Source of the DNA: Globisporangium splendens
Lineage: Eukaryota > Oomycota > Peronosporomycetes > Pythiales > Pythiaceae
Reading direction: 5' to 3'
DNA: 64,000 bases
Assembly: GCA_006386115.1 (NCBI GenBank)
Contig: VFIW01000010.1
Location: 620,001 to 684,000, forward strand
Shown here one piece after another: positions 1 through 11,860 of the stretch. Both the position numbers and the translations under genes were made by a program. The notes under the pieces are model-generated. The model saw only the letters and a program-made list of their open reading frames with translations, was not told where the DNA came from and did no database searches. The stretch's first letter is position 1, and every line of letters begins with the position of its first letter.

Positions 1-3000
1 TTGGCGATATTCGACTCAGCACGAGCAAGTTCGCTAAAGCATCTAGAGCCTCGCACTGAGTCATAGACGGATCATAGTGGAGCAGTCGATCACAAAGCGT
101 TTCAAGAACGCCATTTTCTCGAAGCTTCGGAACCAGCTCAGCATCCTTTGACAGGCAGTTGATGACCCACGCGGCGTTGTGGTGAATGCTCTTTCGAGAA
201 GAGTTGAGGAAATCGTTCAGTTTCGGCAGAAGATTGGATGACACGACTCGTCGACAGATGAGCTTGCTCTTGGAGCACATATTGCCAAGGATCCCCAGCA
301 CAAATTCTTCAGTTTTGCTTTGTGTCTCACCTGCAGCGAGCGGGGAAAACAAGATCTGTCCAAGTACGGGAACTGTGGCGTGGCGCATCAAGGCACATTG
401 TGAACTCACAGAGATTGTAAAGCGCTTCAAGCGAGCGAAGCACAACTCTCAGGTGAACTGATTCCAAGGACTCGATCAATATGGACACATGCTCTTGCGA
501 GAGTATCGACGCACGAAGGTATTCCTGGGACGAGATCCGTGCAATCAAATGGGCTGCATGCTCTTGGGACTCGGCAATGTTTACACGCGGTGGCAAATCT
601 GAAGCATCTTTCAATTCTATCGGGGTATCCGAGTCCACTTTCACAAGCACCTTGAACAACGTGGTTCCAATTCCTGTGGTTTCGCCAATTTTGAAGAGAA
701 CTTCGTCATGAGTGCGAGCCGACTTTGACAAGCATTTGAGCGCTTCCATCTGTGAATAGTATGCTCTCGGAGAAATCTTTGATCCACGTGGTGTGCTGGG
801 ATGGCTGCTAGTACCTGAAACCTCCGATTCGATACACAACTCGCGTAGCAGTGTCTGGATGCCATCGAAACCGAAGATCGTTGTAATCGCTGGGTCAAAT
901 TCAGTGAGCATGCCCAGCAAATCCCAGCTCACCTGAGCCTTCAACTCGCTTGGTGCGCGAACGTTTGAAAGGATCAGCTGAATGGACAGCTCGTATACCT
1001 CACTTCCAGCAAATCCATCTTCACTCATGCGTTTCATGATCAGCAAGATGTACAGCAAAAGTTTACCACGCACTGGCATCAACTTGTTCAATGCTGCAAC
1101 ATTGTTGTAAGTAAATTCCAAAGTCGTCCAAAGCATCGCAGCCAGACACTCGACGCGTGGTGCGCTGTGGATGCATTTTGCCATCACCTCCAGAAGCAAG
1201 CCCGTGTCGTCGATGAAATGCGGCAAAAATGGGAGGAATGCGTTAAGCATCGACAAGTGAAGGCACAGACACTGAAAGTTGTCAGCGTTGTCGGCGAGCC
1301 AGTTGATCAGGGCAAGGAGTTGCTCCAGAAGCGGAAGGTCCTGTCGAGACAGCTCTTGAACGAGCACGAGCCCACTGAACAAGGTTCTTTCCTGTACAAC
1401 GCCCGCTGGGTTCACTTCCGCTGCCCCAAGCCACCTGAAAACACGGCTTGCAATCTCAAGTAGCTGACTGATCTCTCGTAAGTGCAAACCTGATCGCTCG
1501 ACGAAGTCGTTGGCTTGGTCGCCTTTCTGGCGGCCAAACGCCACATTCAGCAACGCGTTCAGGTCCCAATCTTGAAGATACAGCTCCACGAACTTGCGCA
1601 CCCCTGAGAGCTTGACTAACCCAGTGGCACAGTCGTGCGTGATCGCATTGGTGGCTTCGTCGGGATCAAAAATCAAAGCATTCGCGGCAAGTTCTGCCAT
1701 GAACGCGCTGATCGCTTTTTGCTGTAAGCTTTCGCCGGTGAGTGCGTACAGCTGCAGAAAATTCACGAGATACGCCAGGTTTTCTTTGCGTGACGTCACA
1801 CTCTCCGCGTTTTCGAACCGCTGTAGCGCCAATGAAAACTCGCTGTTCAAGTCTGCGTTGTACCCCAACAAGCTCAAGATCGTGATCGGAAGCGATTTGT
1901 CTGTAGCTGCAATGAGCTCGTTGTTTTCAATGGCGCTTTGAATATCCATTGCTTTCAATTCGTCGATAAAGCTGCCTGTGCTCACCAACGTCAGTAGCAG
2001 CTGCAGCAACAAATGACGAGACTGGTTGAGCACGCGGTATGGTGAGTGGAAAATCTGAAGCAGCTTCGCCAGAAGCAAGCCCATTCGGTCGTACGATTTA
2101 CATGCAGCGATGAGACGATCTTCTCCCCAACCGTCTCGTGCATCAAGCAATCCAGTGAGAGCAGCTTGGATCAATGCGTGCCGCTGGTCAATGTTTCCAC
2201 TTTCGGTCCACAATGTCTGCAAGCAAAAAGTGCAGATATTCGCCTTGGATTGTACCACTCGGCTGGCAGTGCCATCGTCTTCTTCTGCCACCAAGTGGTC
2301 CTTCAAGCGAGAAAGCACGGACGCAACTTTCAAGGTGTTTAATGTCGCAACATCACGGGAAATAGTATTCGGCGTTGCGAGTGAGCGCTCCGCTTCGTCG
2401 GAAACACTCTCCTCCACATCGAGATCAGCCTCACTTTGGTGGTCACTTTCATGAAAGGATACCACACGCTGTGGCCGATTGTCCCAGTCTTGTAACGCAG
2501 TGAACAAATCCTCGACCAAGCAAAGCCATTGTGGTAACGCTGTGCGGAAGATGATCTTTTGGATGTGCTGCGTTGGGGGAGAAATACACTCTGCCAGAAG
2601 GTTCCAAAGCAAGAGGTTCTCCGAAGCCAGAGCACTGACGCTGAGGGAATTGGTGGCGCTGGTCGTCCGACACACTTGCGCATGCAATCCATGGATTTGC
2701 ATCACCATTGCTTCGAAAGCGGTGGCATTCACTTCGCTGCGAAGGACTTCACGAATGTCGCTTTGTAGTGCTGCTGCACGTGAGCAGCTCCAAAACACAA
2801 AGCTTAGGTAGACGCACAGCGCCTGCACCAACGCGTTTGTGCTCTTCGCGTCTGTCAAGCGGAGTTCCTCGCCGCCAAGACCACTCCCAGTCGTCGAGAT
2901 GGTCAAAAGGGACAAAAGCTTGGACAAGAACCGTTCATTCACGATGAGGTTTCGAGACATGGACACGTACAGAACTTGGGTGAGAGCTGGACAAAGTGCT

Positions 3001-6000
3001 TGACGCTCCAAGGTGTCCGATTTCTGAGTAAACACAATCAGTAATTGCTCCAGAATCTGGTTTCCGCGAATCGAAGCCCGGATCTTGTCGGCATCTTTAA
3101 AAGCACTCACAACGACGCTCTCTGCCTGAGAGTAGTGCTCTTTCGATGGACTGATCAGCAAGATGTTCAGTAAATCACCAAGCATCTGCGTGGAGAGCTG
3201 GAAGTAAAAGGATGAACCAAGGAATGACCCGCTGAGCAAATTGAGCGCGATCAGCTGCAGCCGTGGCTGCTGGTGATCTGACAAAAGCTTTTCCAGCAGT
3301 TGAGATAGCGAGATTAGATCATCAAGCTGCCATCCAACTTGAACCCGCTCTTGAGTCGGATCTGCCAGTAAATGCGCGATGAGTTTGACGCCAACGATTG
3401 CCACGCGGTTCACTGTTGAAGAGTTTGACACGCGTTTTTGGGAGCTGGGACTACCCATTGGCGACTTTGTGGTCTTCTCAGATGTCGACAAGGCTGTGCA
3501 AATCAGACCGCTCACGCGCTGGATAAACGAAGTGGACGACTTGATGAAGATGCTTTTGCGTCCTTCTGGTGTCTTGCTGAAGTAACACAAGAGCCCCAGG
3601 CATTGGCCCTTCACCTCCGTGTCGAGGGTACTCGACAAAGTATCCTCGAGGAAAGGGATGAGCTCAATCTTCGAGCCCAAGATGTTTCGGATGGCTTTGT
3701 TTTCTTGGCAAAGCGACCTCAAACCCGCTAACTCCAGTTTCTTGGCCAAAGGCAAGCCAGTTCCCGAATGAACGTTGCTTTCGGTGGTGCTGATATTTGA
3801 CGACACGATGTAGCTCAAAAAGAGATCGTGAAGCTTCGCGTCCAGCAGATTTTGCACAGCTGACGGTGCTTTCGCTAGGTTCGAGAGAACCTCCAGCGTT
3901 ATCGTACAATGAGTGTCCATGCCTGTAGCTGCCAATTGGGCTCTGTTCAATTCCATAATTGATCGATGACCTTGGATGAGGACGATCTCGGTTGCAGCAT
4001 TTGGCGTATGCGAGATTTGTCGCAAGATCTCGCAACTGAGTGCCAAACGTTTGTCCGACGCAAAGAGTACGGCTTCTCTGTCATTCACGAATTGGATCAG
4101 TCTCTGTACGCCATCTTCGTTCAAGATGAGCACCTGGATTTCCGAATCGGAGCTCATCTTGTGCAGAATCGTCAAAATCAGGCACTGCAACTCCCACTCA
4201 GTCGTCTGATGAAGCGTCCGCACAAGCGATCCGATGCCGTCTTCGACTGTGATTGAGATCTGGACCTCTCGTTCGTCCGAAGCAACGAGAAGCAACTGTG
4301 CTGCCGCAATGGCGACCTCAGGACTAGCAGCTCCAACGAGTTCGAGTAGTGCCGGGATATTCAACCCATCATTCAACAGAGTTCTGTACGTGGGTGTCGA
4401 GATGTACGCGTACAGCAACTTGAGTACAACTTGCACCGATCCTGGATTCGTGGCGCTAACCCACCGTGACAACGGCAGCATCTGGGGAAGCACTGCATTC
4501 TCTCCCGTTGAGAGCGTCTGAGAGACCGATTCGACATCAGCCCCGCGGCAGAAAATGTTGAACAAGATCGCAAGAATCAAGTTGTGGGATTTCATCCCAA
4601 GTCGCTCGGTGTCTCCAAGCAAAAGCTGACATAGTGCCGGGAGTAACACCACGAATCGTCCATGACTAGGTGCGTACTCGGATATCTTCACGAGCACCTG
4701 AAGTGGGAGTTCTGGCACTCCATATGCTTCCACTATCCCGAAAAGCTTCGGGATAACTTGTGTTTGATCGTAGAGCGCAAAAACGTTCTCGTCAGCGGTA
4801 AACATCGAGAGCAACATCGAGAGCAACATCGCACAGCAATCGTCGGTGATTTGGTGGTGAAGGGCGGAACGCGTGTGGGTCCAGTTCGCGAGAATCAAGT
4901 TCAACACAATATTGATACCATCGAGACAGTACAAACCGGACAACGTGGACAACTTGGAGGTCATGAGCGCCAGCAAAGGCGTGGTCATGGCGAGAATGGT
5001 TAGACTGGCGCTGGCGGCGAGCTGTTTCAGTCGCGTCACACATGTGTACGACGAAAACAGTAAATTCTTGTCATCACTGAGGCTCGTCAAGTGGTTCATT
5101 GATTTGAGCGTCTCGAGCTGCAGTTCGTCATTGTCAAGATGCATGACATTCTCGAGTACCAGGGGGACATTCAGCTCCACGATCTTGTCGCTGTATGCAG
5201 TCGAGTACCCCATCAAGTGGAAGCAAACTTTGAGAACTTGCATCAACAGTTTATCCCGAAGCGCAGGCTCCCCGACATCTGCCACTTTTGGATCGAAATG
5301 CAGCATTGTGTTTGCGACGATCTCAGCTAACCCTGTGCGCACGATACCAGACTGGAAATCTGCAGCAAGCGCAGGGAGCAAGGAAACGAAACTGAGACTC
5401 AAGTACGCGTCCATCAGTGACGCAACAGAGCAATGTGACGGATCACGCGCATGCACTTCCATCCATTCGACCAAATGCCGCAGGATCATCGGCCAGTCTT
5501 CGTTTTTGGACCCGACAGCCGGAGGCAAGTCCAAGTCAGCATTAGCGTATCTGGGCAGCAAAAGCGACAGGATCTTGAGCGCTGAAAGTCGAAGATCTTG
5601 CTCAACTGCTTCGAGAAGCACAGAGAGTGCGGTGCAGATACGTTTGCTGACTAGTGTCGACGCGACTTCTTCGACGTCAACAATGCGAATGAGAATGGAG
5701 AGTACATACCCAATCGCGATGGACGGGATTCCCAGGTGTTCAGGAGGCAACAGTCCGCATTTGGTTAGAACATCAAGGCGAGCTGGATCGTCCACAATCC
5801 ATTTGCATACTTGCGCGGAGAGACTCGATCGTGCCAGCTCTGCTATTGACCATAGTGCCAGTCTGATCGACGACGTCGTCACCAATTCGTCAGTCTCGAA
5901 GGAAGCAAACGAGAGGATTCGCGCAACAATGGTCTCTCTCAGTTGAAGCTTATCGGCGTGACCGAAAAACGCCATGTGGCCGATCATTTCGGTTGCAAAG

Positions 6001-7200
6001 TATTGTGTTTGGCGGCTCATTTTATCGATCGGTAGCAAAAGCAGCTTCATCGCAAGCGGGAGTCCTTCTAACGGCGCGAAGCGAGACGCGATTTCTTTCT
6101 CCATTGAGAGACACTTGAGCACATTGATCGCGAAGAATACCTTGCTGCCTATCTGCCCGGATTTCGCGTCAGCGAGGCATTCGAGCAGGAAAGAAAGCGC
6201 AGGTGGGTGACCAAGGATGTGGAGACGGCTACGCGGCGATCTCTCCATGATACTCGAGAAGGAGCGAAGCGAGAGCAGCAACAAATTCGACTCGGACTGA
6301 TGCGCAAACACGAATTTGAATAGTGGCGACACATGGTCTTCTTGATCGAAGAGCTCTTTTGCTGCAGGCAGCTCGCTGAACGCAGTGAACGTACTGACAA
6401 AGCTCAACCGTGACTCACTGGAAATCGCAGATACACTCATCGCTTGCAGGACCAGTGCCATGTAGCCGTTGCGAACCAAGACAGACCGGTTCTCCTGGTG
6501 CGAGGCCATGCTGAGTAAGATTTGAGCCAGCGGCGAGATAAACTTGAGTGGGGATATCGCCGCAAGCGCTTCGCACTGGGATTCGGCATTTGTGCTGAGC
6601 TCCTCATTCTCGATTCGATCTCTGTCTGAGACGATTTCGAGCCACACGCTCAGGTAATGCGCGAAGATGCCGACAGCGCCTTCGTGGAACATTACTGGCA
6701 TGTGCACTGCGTACCTGTGTGGATGATCTTGGAGAGAAGCGCGAGGACAACGCTCTGTACGATTGTGTCGACACTGTCGATGAGCGCCACGAGCGGAGAT
6801 ATCCACCCGTCGTGCATGAGTTTGGGCACGATCGCGAGCGCATCTTTCACCGTCTAGTCCGCGCCATTCGACATATGCACACAGCAGAGATTCATATTCA
6901 GCAGGAGGAAGATCAAGACATGCTGATGAGTTTGCCAGCACCGCTGTCTGGGACTCCACCACGTACCAATCGCGCTCTGGGGTCCAAGTGGATCAGTGTC
7001 GAGTCTTGTTGGTTAGTGGACCGCGATGCGTCATCACGTGTCTGAAGCGGATCCGCTGTATCGCCCGCGTGCTCCCACCATGGTGTGTTTCGCCGTTGTG
7101 AGTGCTCTTCGCGTCGAAGGTACTCGTAGATCTCGATCTGGTCGCCGTCTACTTGGTTGGCGTTGTGGAAGAAATCTGCATGCGACTGTGAGAGCCCCAT
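1..7200 (-). CDS. Giant armadillo/HEAT-like repeat protein, 3' end beyond left edge
   Basis: At least 2,300 residues of alpha-helical, leucine-rich repeats resembling an ARM/HEAT solenoid, so probably a scaffold; no named family recognised. My model has four exons in the window: 7200-6967, 6853-6715, 6625-410 and 330-1. Introns are 6854-6966 (donor GTACGT, acceptor CTAG), 6626-6714 and 331-409 (GTGAGT...GCTGCAG), and all phases agree. Exon 1 starts at the ATG for MGLSQSHAD; an earlier in-frame start would need GTG. Gly2 with Ser6 fits an N-myristoylation signal, which would put the protein on a membrane (inference). The last exon still reads as ARM-like helices and leaves the window without a stop. 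A low-complexity serine/acidic linker lies near 2,300-2,450. Neighbour on the right is divergent. Confidence 0.75.
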
Positions 7201-7791
7201 CACAATGGCCAACACACTTCAACACCAAACCACGTGTGGATAGACCTGCTATTTAATACGGTCAAGATGGGGCGAGAGACTTCAAGCTAATAGTGCTTCT
7301 TGGCCATTTGCTGCTGTGCGAAGGAACCGAGGTTGCGCGTGCGTTTACGCGGTAGCAGCAACTGGTCCAGAAGGACAGAGCGGCGCGTCGCTTAAGGGGA
7401 CATCGGTTATCTTGAGCAAAACCGCACGGAAGATACGACGTTTTGCAATCTGGACACGACAGTCAGTCACGAAAGACTTGACACCCACACCTATGGAGAG
7501 AGCTTGTTTTAGGATGACGACGAGATCGACGAAGAGATCCTGATCCCCTGGGCTTGCGGATCCCCCCCCCACACACAAAGATACACTAATGGCTTGAGTG
7601 TTTCCACTGCGAAGTTATTCTTGTGTGCCTGAGGCTCTGATGACGGGGTATTTTGGGACCACGATTATGGTGTGTACGCTTGATTGAGACGACCTCGAAG
7701 AAGCAAGAAGGCGACTCATTATTTGCGGACTTCTGCGCTGCCGCGTGGACACGCGAGTGCGCAAGTGGCTCTTAGATCAAGCGAGAGCGCG
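7201..7791. other. Divergent intergenic region
   Basis: About 590 bases between the ARM-like gene and the TMBIM gene, which are transcribed away from each other. It must hold both promoters. Short open frames here have no ATG or look like chance. A run of nine C occurs near 7,562. No motif was recognised. Confidence 0.5.
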
Positions 7792-9183
7792 ATGGAAAAG
7801 AAGAGCCCCACGAAGGACACGAAGAAGAAGAAGAAGAAAGCAGTCCGAGTCTTCGACTACTCGCACGCTGATCGCCGAGCGATCCCAGTGATCCGCGTCG
7901 CACCTGGTGAGACCGACTTGGCCATCCATGTGCGCAACTCGGATCGCTCCCAGCCGTGTATGGCCGCTGGAGATAGCACGACAGACTTGCAGTCGGTATC
8001 GTCCTCTCGAACGGACGTGTCCTCACGCGGAAGTACCGACGCGACCACCACAACGCCATTGGAGGTCGCGCGGCGACGAAGCCGAACTGGCGGACGAAAA
8101 TCGTACTGGCGGCGACGAATAGAGCAATTCGATCGCGAAAATGAGAATGATGACGATGAGATGCCGACGATAGGCACTGACGTCACCCGCGAGAACGGTC
8201 TCCAGCCTCCTGGCGATATTGCTGCTGGACCTCCACCACGGCGACCCCCGAAGATGTTCCAAGAGGGTTGTATTGCCGCGTTGCCGTTAACGATCCAAGT
8301 CGGATTTCGCCGAAAGATGTTCGCCGTGTTTGCACTGCAGCTCATGTTCATATCGTCGCTCATGGCACTGCTGACGTACGAGAACGAGCTGAGCAGTTCC
8401 ATGCAAAGCGCGTTCAAGCCGTCCGGATGGTACATCTTGGCGACGCTTGCCGTGATGGTCGCCTTCCTTGTGCTTTTATACATGGGTCATGCCTCCTTCC
8501 CGCTCAACTGGGTGATTCTGGCGTTGTTCAGCGTCGCACTTGGTGTGTTCTTCGTGAGCATGCAGGTGTACCTCAACACGAACGCTGGACTATTCTGCTG
8601 TGGTTTCACGTTTCTTACAGTGACGATCATGATCCCGCTTTCGGGGATTGAGCGCCGAACCACCGACGAGAATGGAGGAAGCGACCTTCAGCTGCTCTCG
8701 ACGACGAAAGCGGGACTCGCTGCGTATGCTGTTGTCCTCGTCGGCTCGGTCGTGTTGTATGCTGTGTTTGGCACAAGGTTCGTGACCTCCGGTTCGGCGT
8801 TCTGCCTCTCGCTGGTGCCGGAGTTTGCGCTCATCATGTGGTTCTCGTACGACGCGCCGACCATGTACGCGATCATGTCACCCGACGAGTACATGAGCGG
8901 TGTGATCTTCTTCTACACGGATCTGCTCGCGGTTATCGTGATCGTGATCGTGTGCGGTGCGCTCGCGTTGCTGTTCTCGTCCGCGGGCATGGGCGCCAGC
9001 GGCTTTGGTGGATCCTGCGACTGCTTTGGGTGTTTCCGGCTCGGGCGCTTTGGTGGCCATGCCGACGGCGCGCTCAACAACACGGAAAGTGTAGTCCCAG
9101 ATACCGGACCGGCACCAGCGCTGGAGAGCCGCCGCGAGAGCTACAGTGAGTCGGTCGTACTGCCCGAGGAGATGGTTCGGTGA
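7792..9183 (+). CDS. Bax inhibitor-1 / TMBIM (LFG)-like membrane protein
   Basis: 463 residues, single exon. The first ~165 residues are polar, basic and acidic (a KKKKKK run near the start, many Ser/Arg), likely disordered and cytosolic. From about residue 170 (GFRRKMFAVFALQLMF) there are seven hydrophobic segments with the spacing of the BI-1/TMBIM family; the first helix motif RRKxxxxFALQL is typical. Family members sit in ER, Golgi or other endomembranes and limit calcium-linked cell death. The acidic Ser-rich C-terminus follows a Gly/Cys-rich stretch. The longer in-frame opening upstream has no ATG, so I chose the ATG at 7792. The long N-terminal extension is unusual compared with ~240-residue BI-1 proteins but is seen in some LFG-type members. 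Confidence 0.8.
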   Translation: MEKKSPTKDTKKKKKKAVRVFDYSHADRRAIPVIRVAPGETDLAIHVRNSDRSQPCMAAGDSTTDLQSVSSSRTDVSSRGSTDATTTTPLEVARRRSRTGGRKSYWRRRIEQFDRENENDDDEMPTIGTDVTRENGLQPPGDIAAGPPPRRPPKMFQEGCIAALPLTIQVGFRRKMFAVFALQLMFISSLMALLTYENELSSSMQSAFKPSGWYILATLAVMVAFLVLLYMGHASFPLNWVILALFSVALGVFFVSMQVYLNTNAGLFCCGFTFLTVTIMIPLSGIERRTTDENGGSDLQLLSTTKAGLAAYAVVLVGSVVLYAVFGTRFVTSGSAFCLSLVPEFALIMWFSYDAPTMYAIMSPDEYMSGVIFFYTDLLAVIVIVIVCGALALLFSSAGMGASGFGGSCDCFGCFRLGRFGGHADGALNNTESVVPDTGPAPALESRRESYSESVVLPEEMVR

Positions 9184-9474
9184 GCGAGATTGACGTCGTG
9201 CCCCCTTGCCATGCACCAAAAGCAGCAACTTGCAGCGCTTGATGGCCAATTTCCCTTCCTTTCATTTGATATATCAACCACTATCATACGATCTCCTATT
9301 TTTCCGCCAATCAATTCGAAACTGTGTCCCTTTTATGAAGAAGATGGCTACATTCGGTCACTCGCTTGTAACATTAGCAAACACTGTACTCATGACTAAG
9401 TTCAGACTCCCGTTAAAGTTGATGCATCGATGCGAACCTACTGTCATGTCCATTATGGACTGTCGGCATCAGGG

Positions 9475-10925
9475 ATGATGGTGGTCGAGCGCAAGGAGAC
9501 CGCGCATGCGGATGACGATGGTGCCGGCGCTGCTGCAGTGGTGAAGGAGGACGGATGGCGGCTCGTCACGCGCGGGGCCAGCAAGAGGAAGAGCAAGAAG
9601 AGCAACGGCAGCGGCAGCACACGAGCCGCCAGCGCGTCCTCTTTCTCGTACACAATCAGGTGAGACCAGCATGCGTGTATTTATTAGACACACGTATGTG
9701 CAATGCTGGTGCATTTGCATGGCGTTGTGTGTGTGTGTGCGTGTGTTGCATCGTTGCTTACGTTGGCTGTACTTGCTGATACACAGAGGCGGTGCTTCTC
9801 GACTGGATGACGCGCAAGTGGACGGCCGCGTCTCGATGGAGAGGCAGAGCGCGATTCAGAGCCGCGTGGCGCAGATCGTACTCGCACTGCGAGGCAATCC
9901 GCTCGTGAACGAGGCAGTTGGCGTCATCGAAACGCATTTCGGACTGCATCCAAAGGACGAGTCGCAAAGCGCATCAGGTGCAGTGGGTGCTGCTGCTGTG
10001 GTGAATCTCGTGAGCTACGGTCTCGGCAGCTTCTGCTCGTCGGCAAACGCGATCTACCAACTCGCGTACGCGAAGGCGCTGGCCGACGCATTGAACGCGA
10101 GCACTAACACCGCGCAGAGCTCCTTCGAAATCTTTGATCCCGTCATGAACGAGGTGCAAATTTGTTTTGATGTCACTTCTTGCATGCGCATTGCCTAATG
10201 AACTCAAACGCAGATGCTAATCGACATGTGTGCTTGGCACAGAGCGACATTGCGATCGCGGCGCACTTCGGGTTCCGCACGATCGGCGTGAACGAAGGCG
10301 GCAAGCGCGCCGTGGGGGTCCCCACGGTGTTCTTCATGCCGCACTGTGGGAAAATGCTCTATGAGAACGTGGTCGCGAGCAATTGGGACGCGGCGGCGCT
10401 CCCGCACGTCGTCATCATCGGCAACAGGTGCATTTATGCCGTGTTTTTTACTTGTCAGAAAATGATTTCCAGCGTTGACCATGTGCTGGAATCCCCCCGT
10501 GATATCTATGCTTATGCCACGTTGTCGTCTGTTGTCGTAGCTTCGAAGCGTACAGCGATCGTCTCATCGCCGCCACGGACCGGCAGTCGTCAGCACTCGT
10601 GGGCGTGCTACCGTACCTCTCCGAGGTGCCGCTCCAGAGTGGACTGCCCAAGACGCACGACGAGCATGCGCAGTACGAAGCCGCCTTTAACGATCTCAGG
10701 TACGTCTGACTATGGCATGTGTGAAATGCGTCACGTGGGAATGGCTCTTCATTTTGTGCGTCATGTTGCACTTTGCGCGGACGTAGCATCCATGTGTTTC
10801 CGGTCCGTCACGTGCAAGACGCGCTTCAAAACGCAGTCTTGTGTTTGCAGATGAAGACGATCGCCACGACGGGGCTCGCCGATAGACGGGACGACGAGCT
10901 CATCGTCACCTCGCTCCCGAACTGA
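9475..10925 (+). CDS. SRR1-like domain protein
   Basis: Five exons give 344 residues: 9475-9659, 9787-10153, 10243-10427, 10541-10699 and 10787-10925, with all phases consistent. The N-terminus has the EDGWRLVTR then Lys/Arg-rich stretch common in SRR1 proteins. The SRR1 domain follows: SYGLGSFCSSANAIYQLAYA, FDPVMNE, IGVNEGGKRAV, PTVFFMPHCGKMLYENV, NWDAAALPHVVIIGNS and a final FND-SIHVFP. SRR1 is linked to circadian and light regulation in plants and to haem/cell proliferation in other eukaryotes; the biochemical activity is not settled. An in-frame ATG at 9430 would add 15 residues and cannot be excluded. The last exon could be slightly shorter if a further small intron exists near 10,840, but the uninterrupted frame reads well to the stop. 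Confidence 0.82.
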
Positions 10926-11860
10926 GCTGAAACGCGTAGTACGTCGCTGATTCTCTTCTTCTGACTTTCATGGGCAACGCAGTGCATCATATCCGATACT
11001 AGAGACGATAATGGGGATGGTGGTGGTGCCTGGCGCCTGGCTGCCATTCCCGAGCGAGGAGAAAACTTTCTACAAAATGGTTTGTTCTTCGACAAAAGCC
11101 TCGCTTGCTCAATCCAGTCGCCAAAAAGGATCATCCTCGTCTTCCTAATCGCACGTAGCATCCTTTTTGCGTGCGTCTTTTCTTGCATTCTTTTCTCGCG
11201 CTTGTGGTCGTTCTCCGGCTTTGACCAGAGCCCAAAAAAGCAAAAACAGAGAAAAACAAAAAACAAAAAACAAAAACAAGCAAACAAACACGCACCATCC
11301 GCCTTCTTCATCGCATGACTGCATCCATGGCGTGCGAAACTGCGAAACCACCAGCAGCTCAGAGAAAGATTTGCCTCCAGTCCGATTAGCCTGGAGATTC
11401 TCTTGCTCTTTTTGCAGCCCGTCAGGACCGGAGTCTCTGTCACGACGAGGAGGAGAACGCCACACGTTGGGTGTATTTTCGTGAAGAAAATTGGTGCATC
11501 TCTCGGCCGCTCTCAGCATCGCATTTGCGTATTTATAGGGAGTGCTCCGCGACCGCTTTTCCGTTCACTGTTTGCCCGTCGTCTGTGGGTTCACTTGCTG
11601 ACCAAACACGCTGCACCGTTTGTTTATAAATACAACTCCTGCTCCTGCCTCAGCCACTGCAACTTGCTTCGACGGACGCACTCTCGAGAGGGCACCAGTC
11701 GTGGAAATCCCTGCAACCTCGCAGATCCGTTCTGTCGCTGACAGCACTTGACTACATTTTAAAAAAAGGATCGCTTGGCATCAAACGGGAGTTTCGGCTT
11801 TTCTGCGTTGTTGGAAGAAAGTAACACCACCACCAAGACAAAATTACCTTTTTTGGCGCC
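10926..11860. other. Intergenic region with A-rich tract
   Basis: 935 bases between two plus-strand genes. It includes an A-rich, simple-sequence tract (about 11,235-11,290, mixtures of AAAAC/AAACA). Open frames on both strands through it are low-complexity lysine/phenylalanine shadows. I see no gene. The promoter of the downstream kinase should lie in the right half. Confidence 0.4.

Noticed and set aside
6695..6714. A 20-base GT...CAG intron in the ARM-like gene that would restore the frame.
   Set aside because: An 89-base intron from the same donor to CTCAG at 6626 restores the same frame and has a normal length for this genome.
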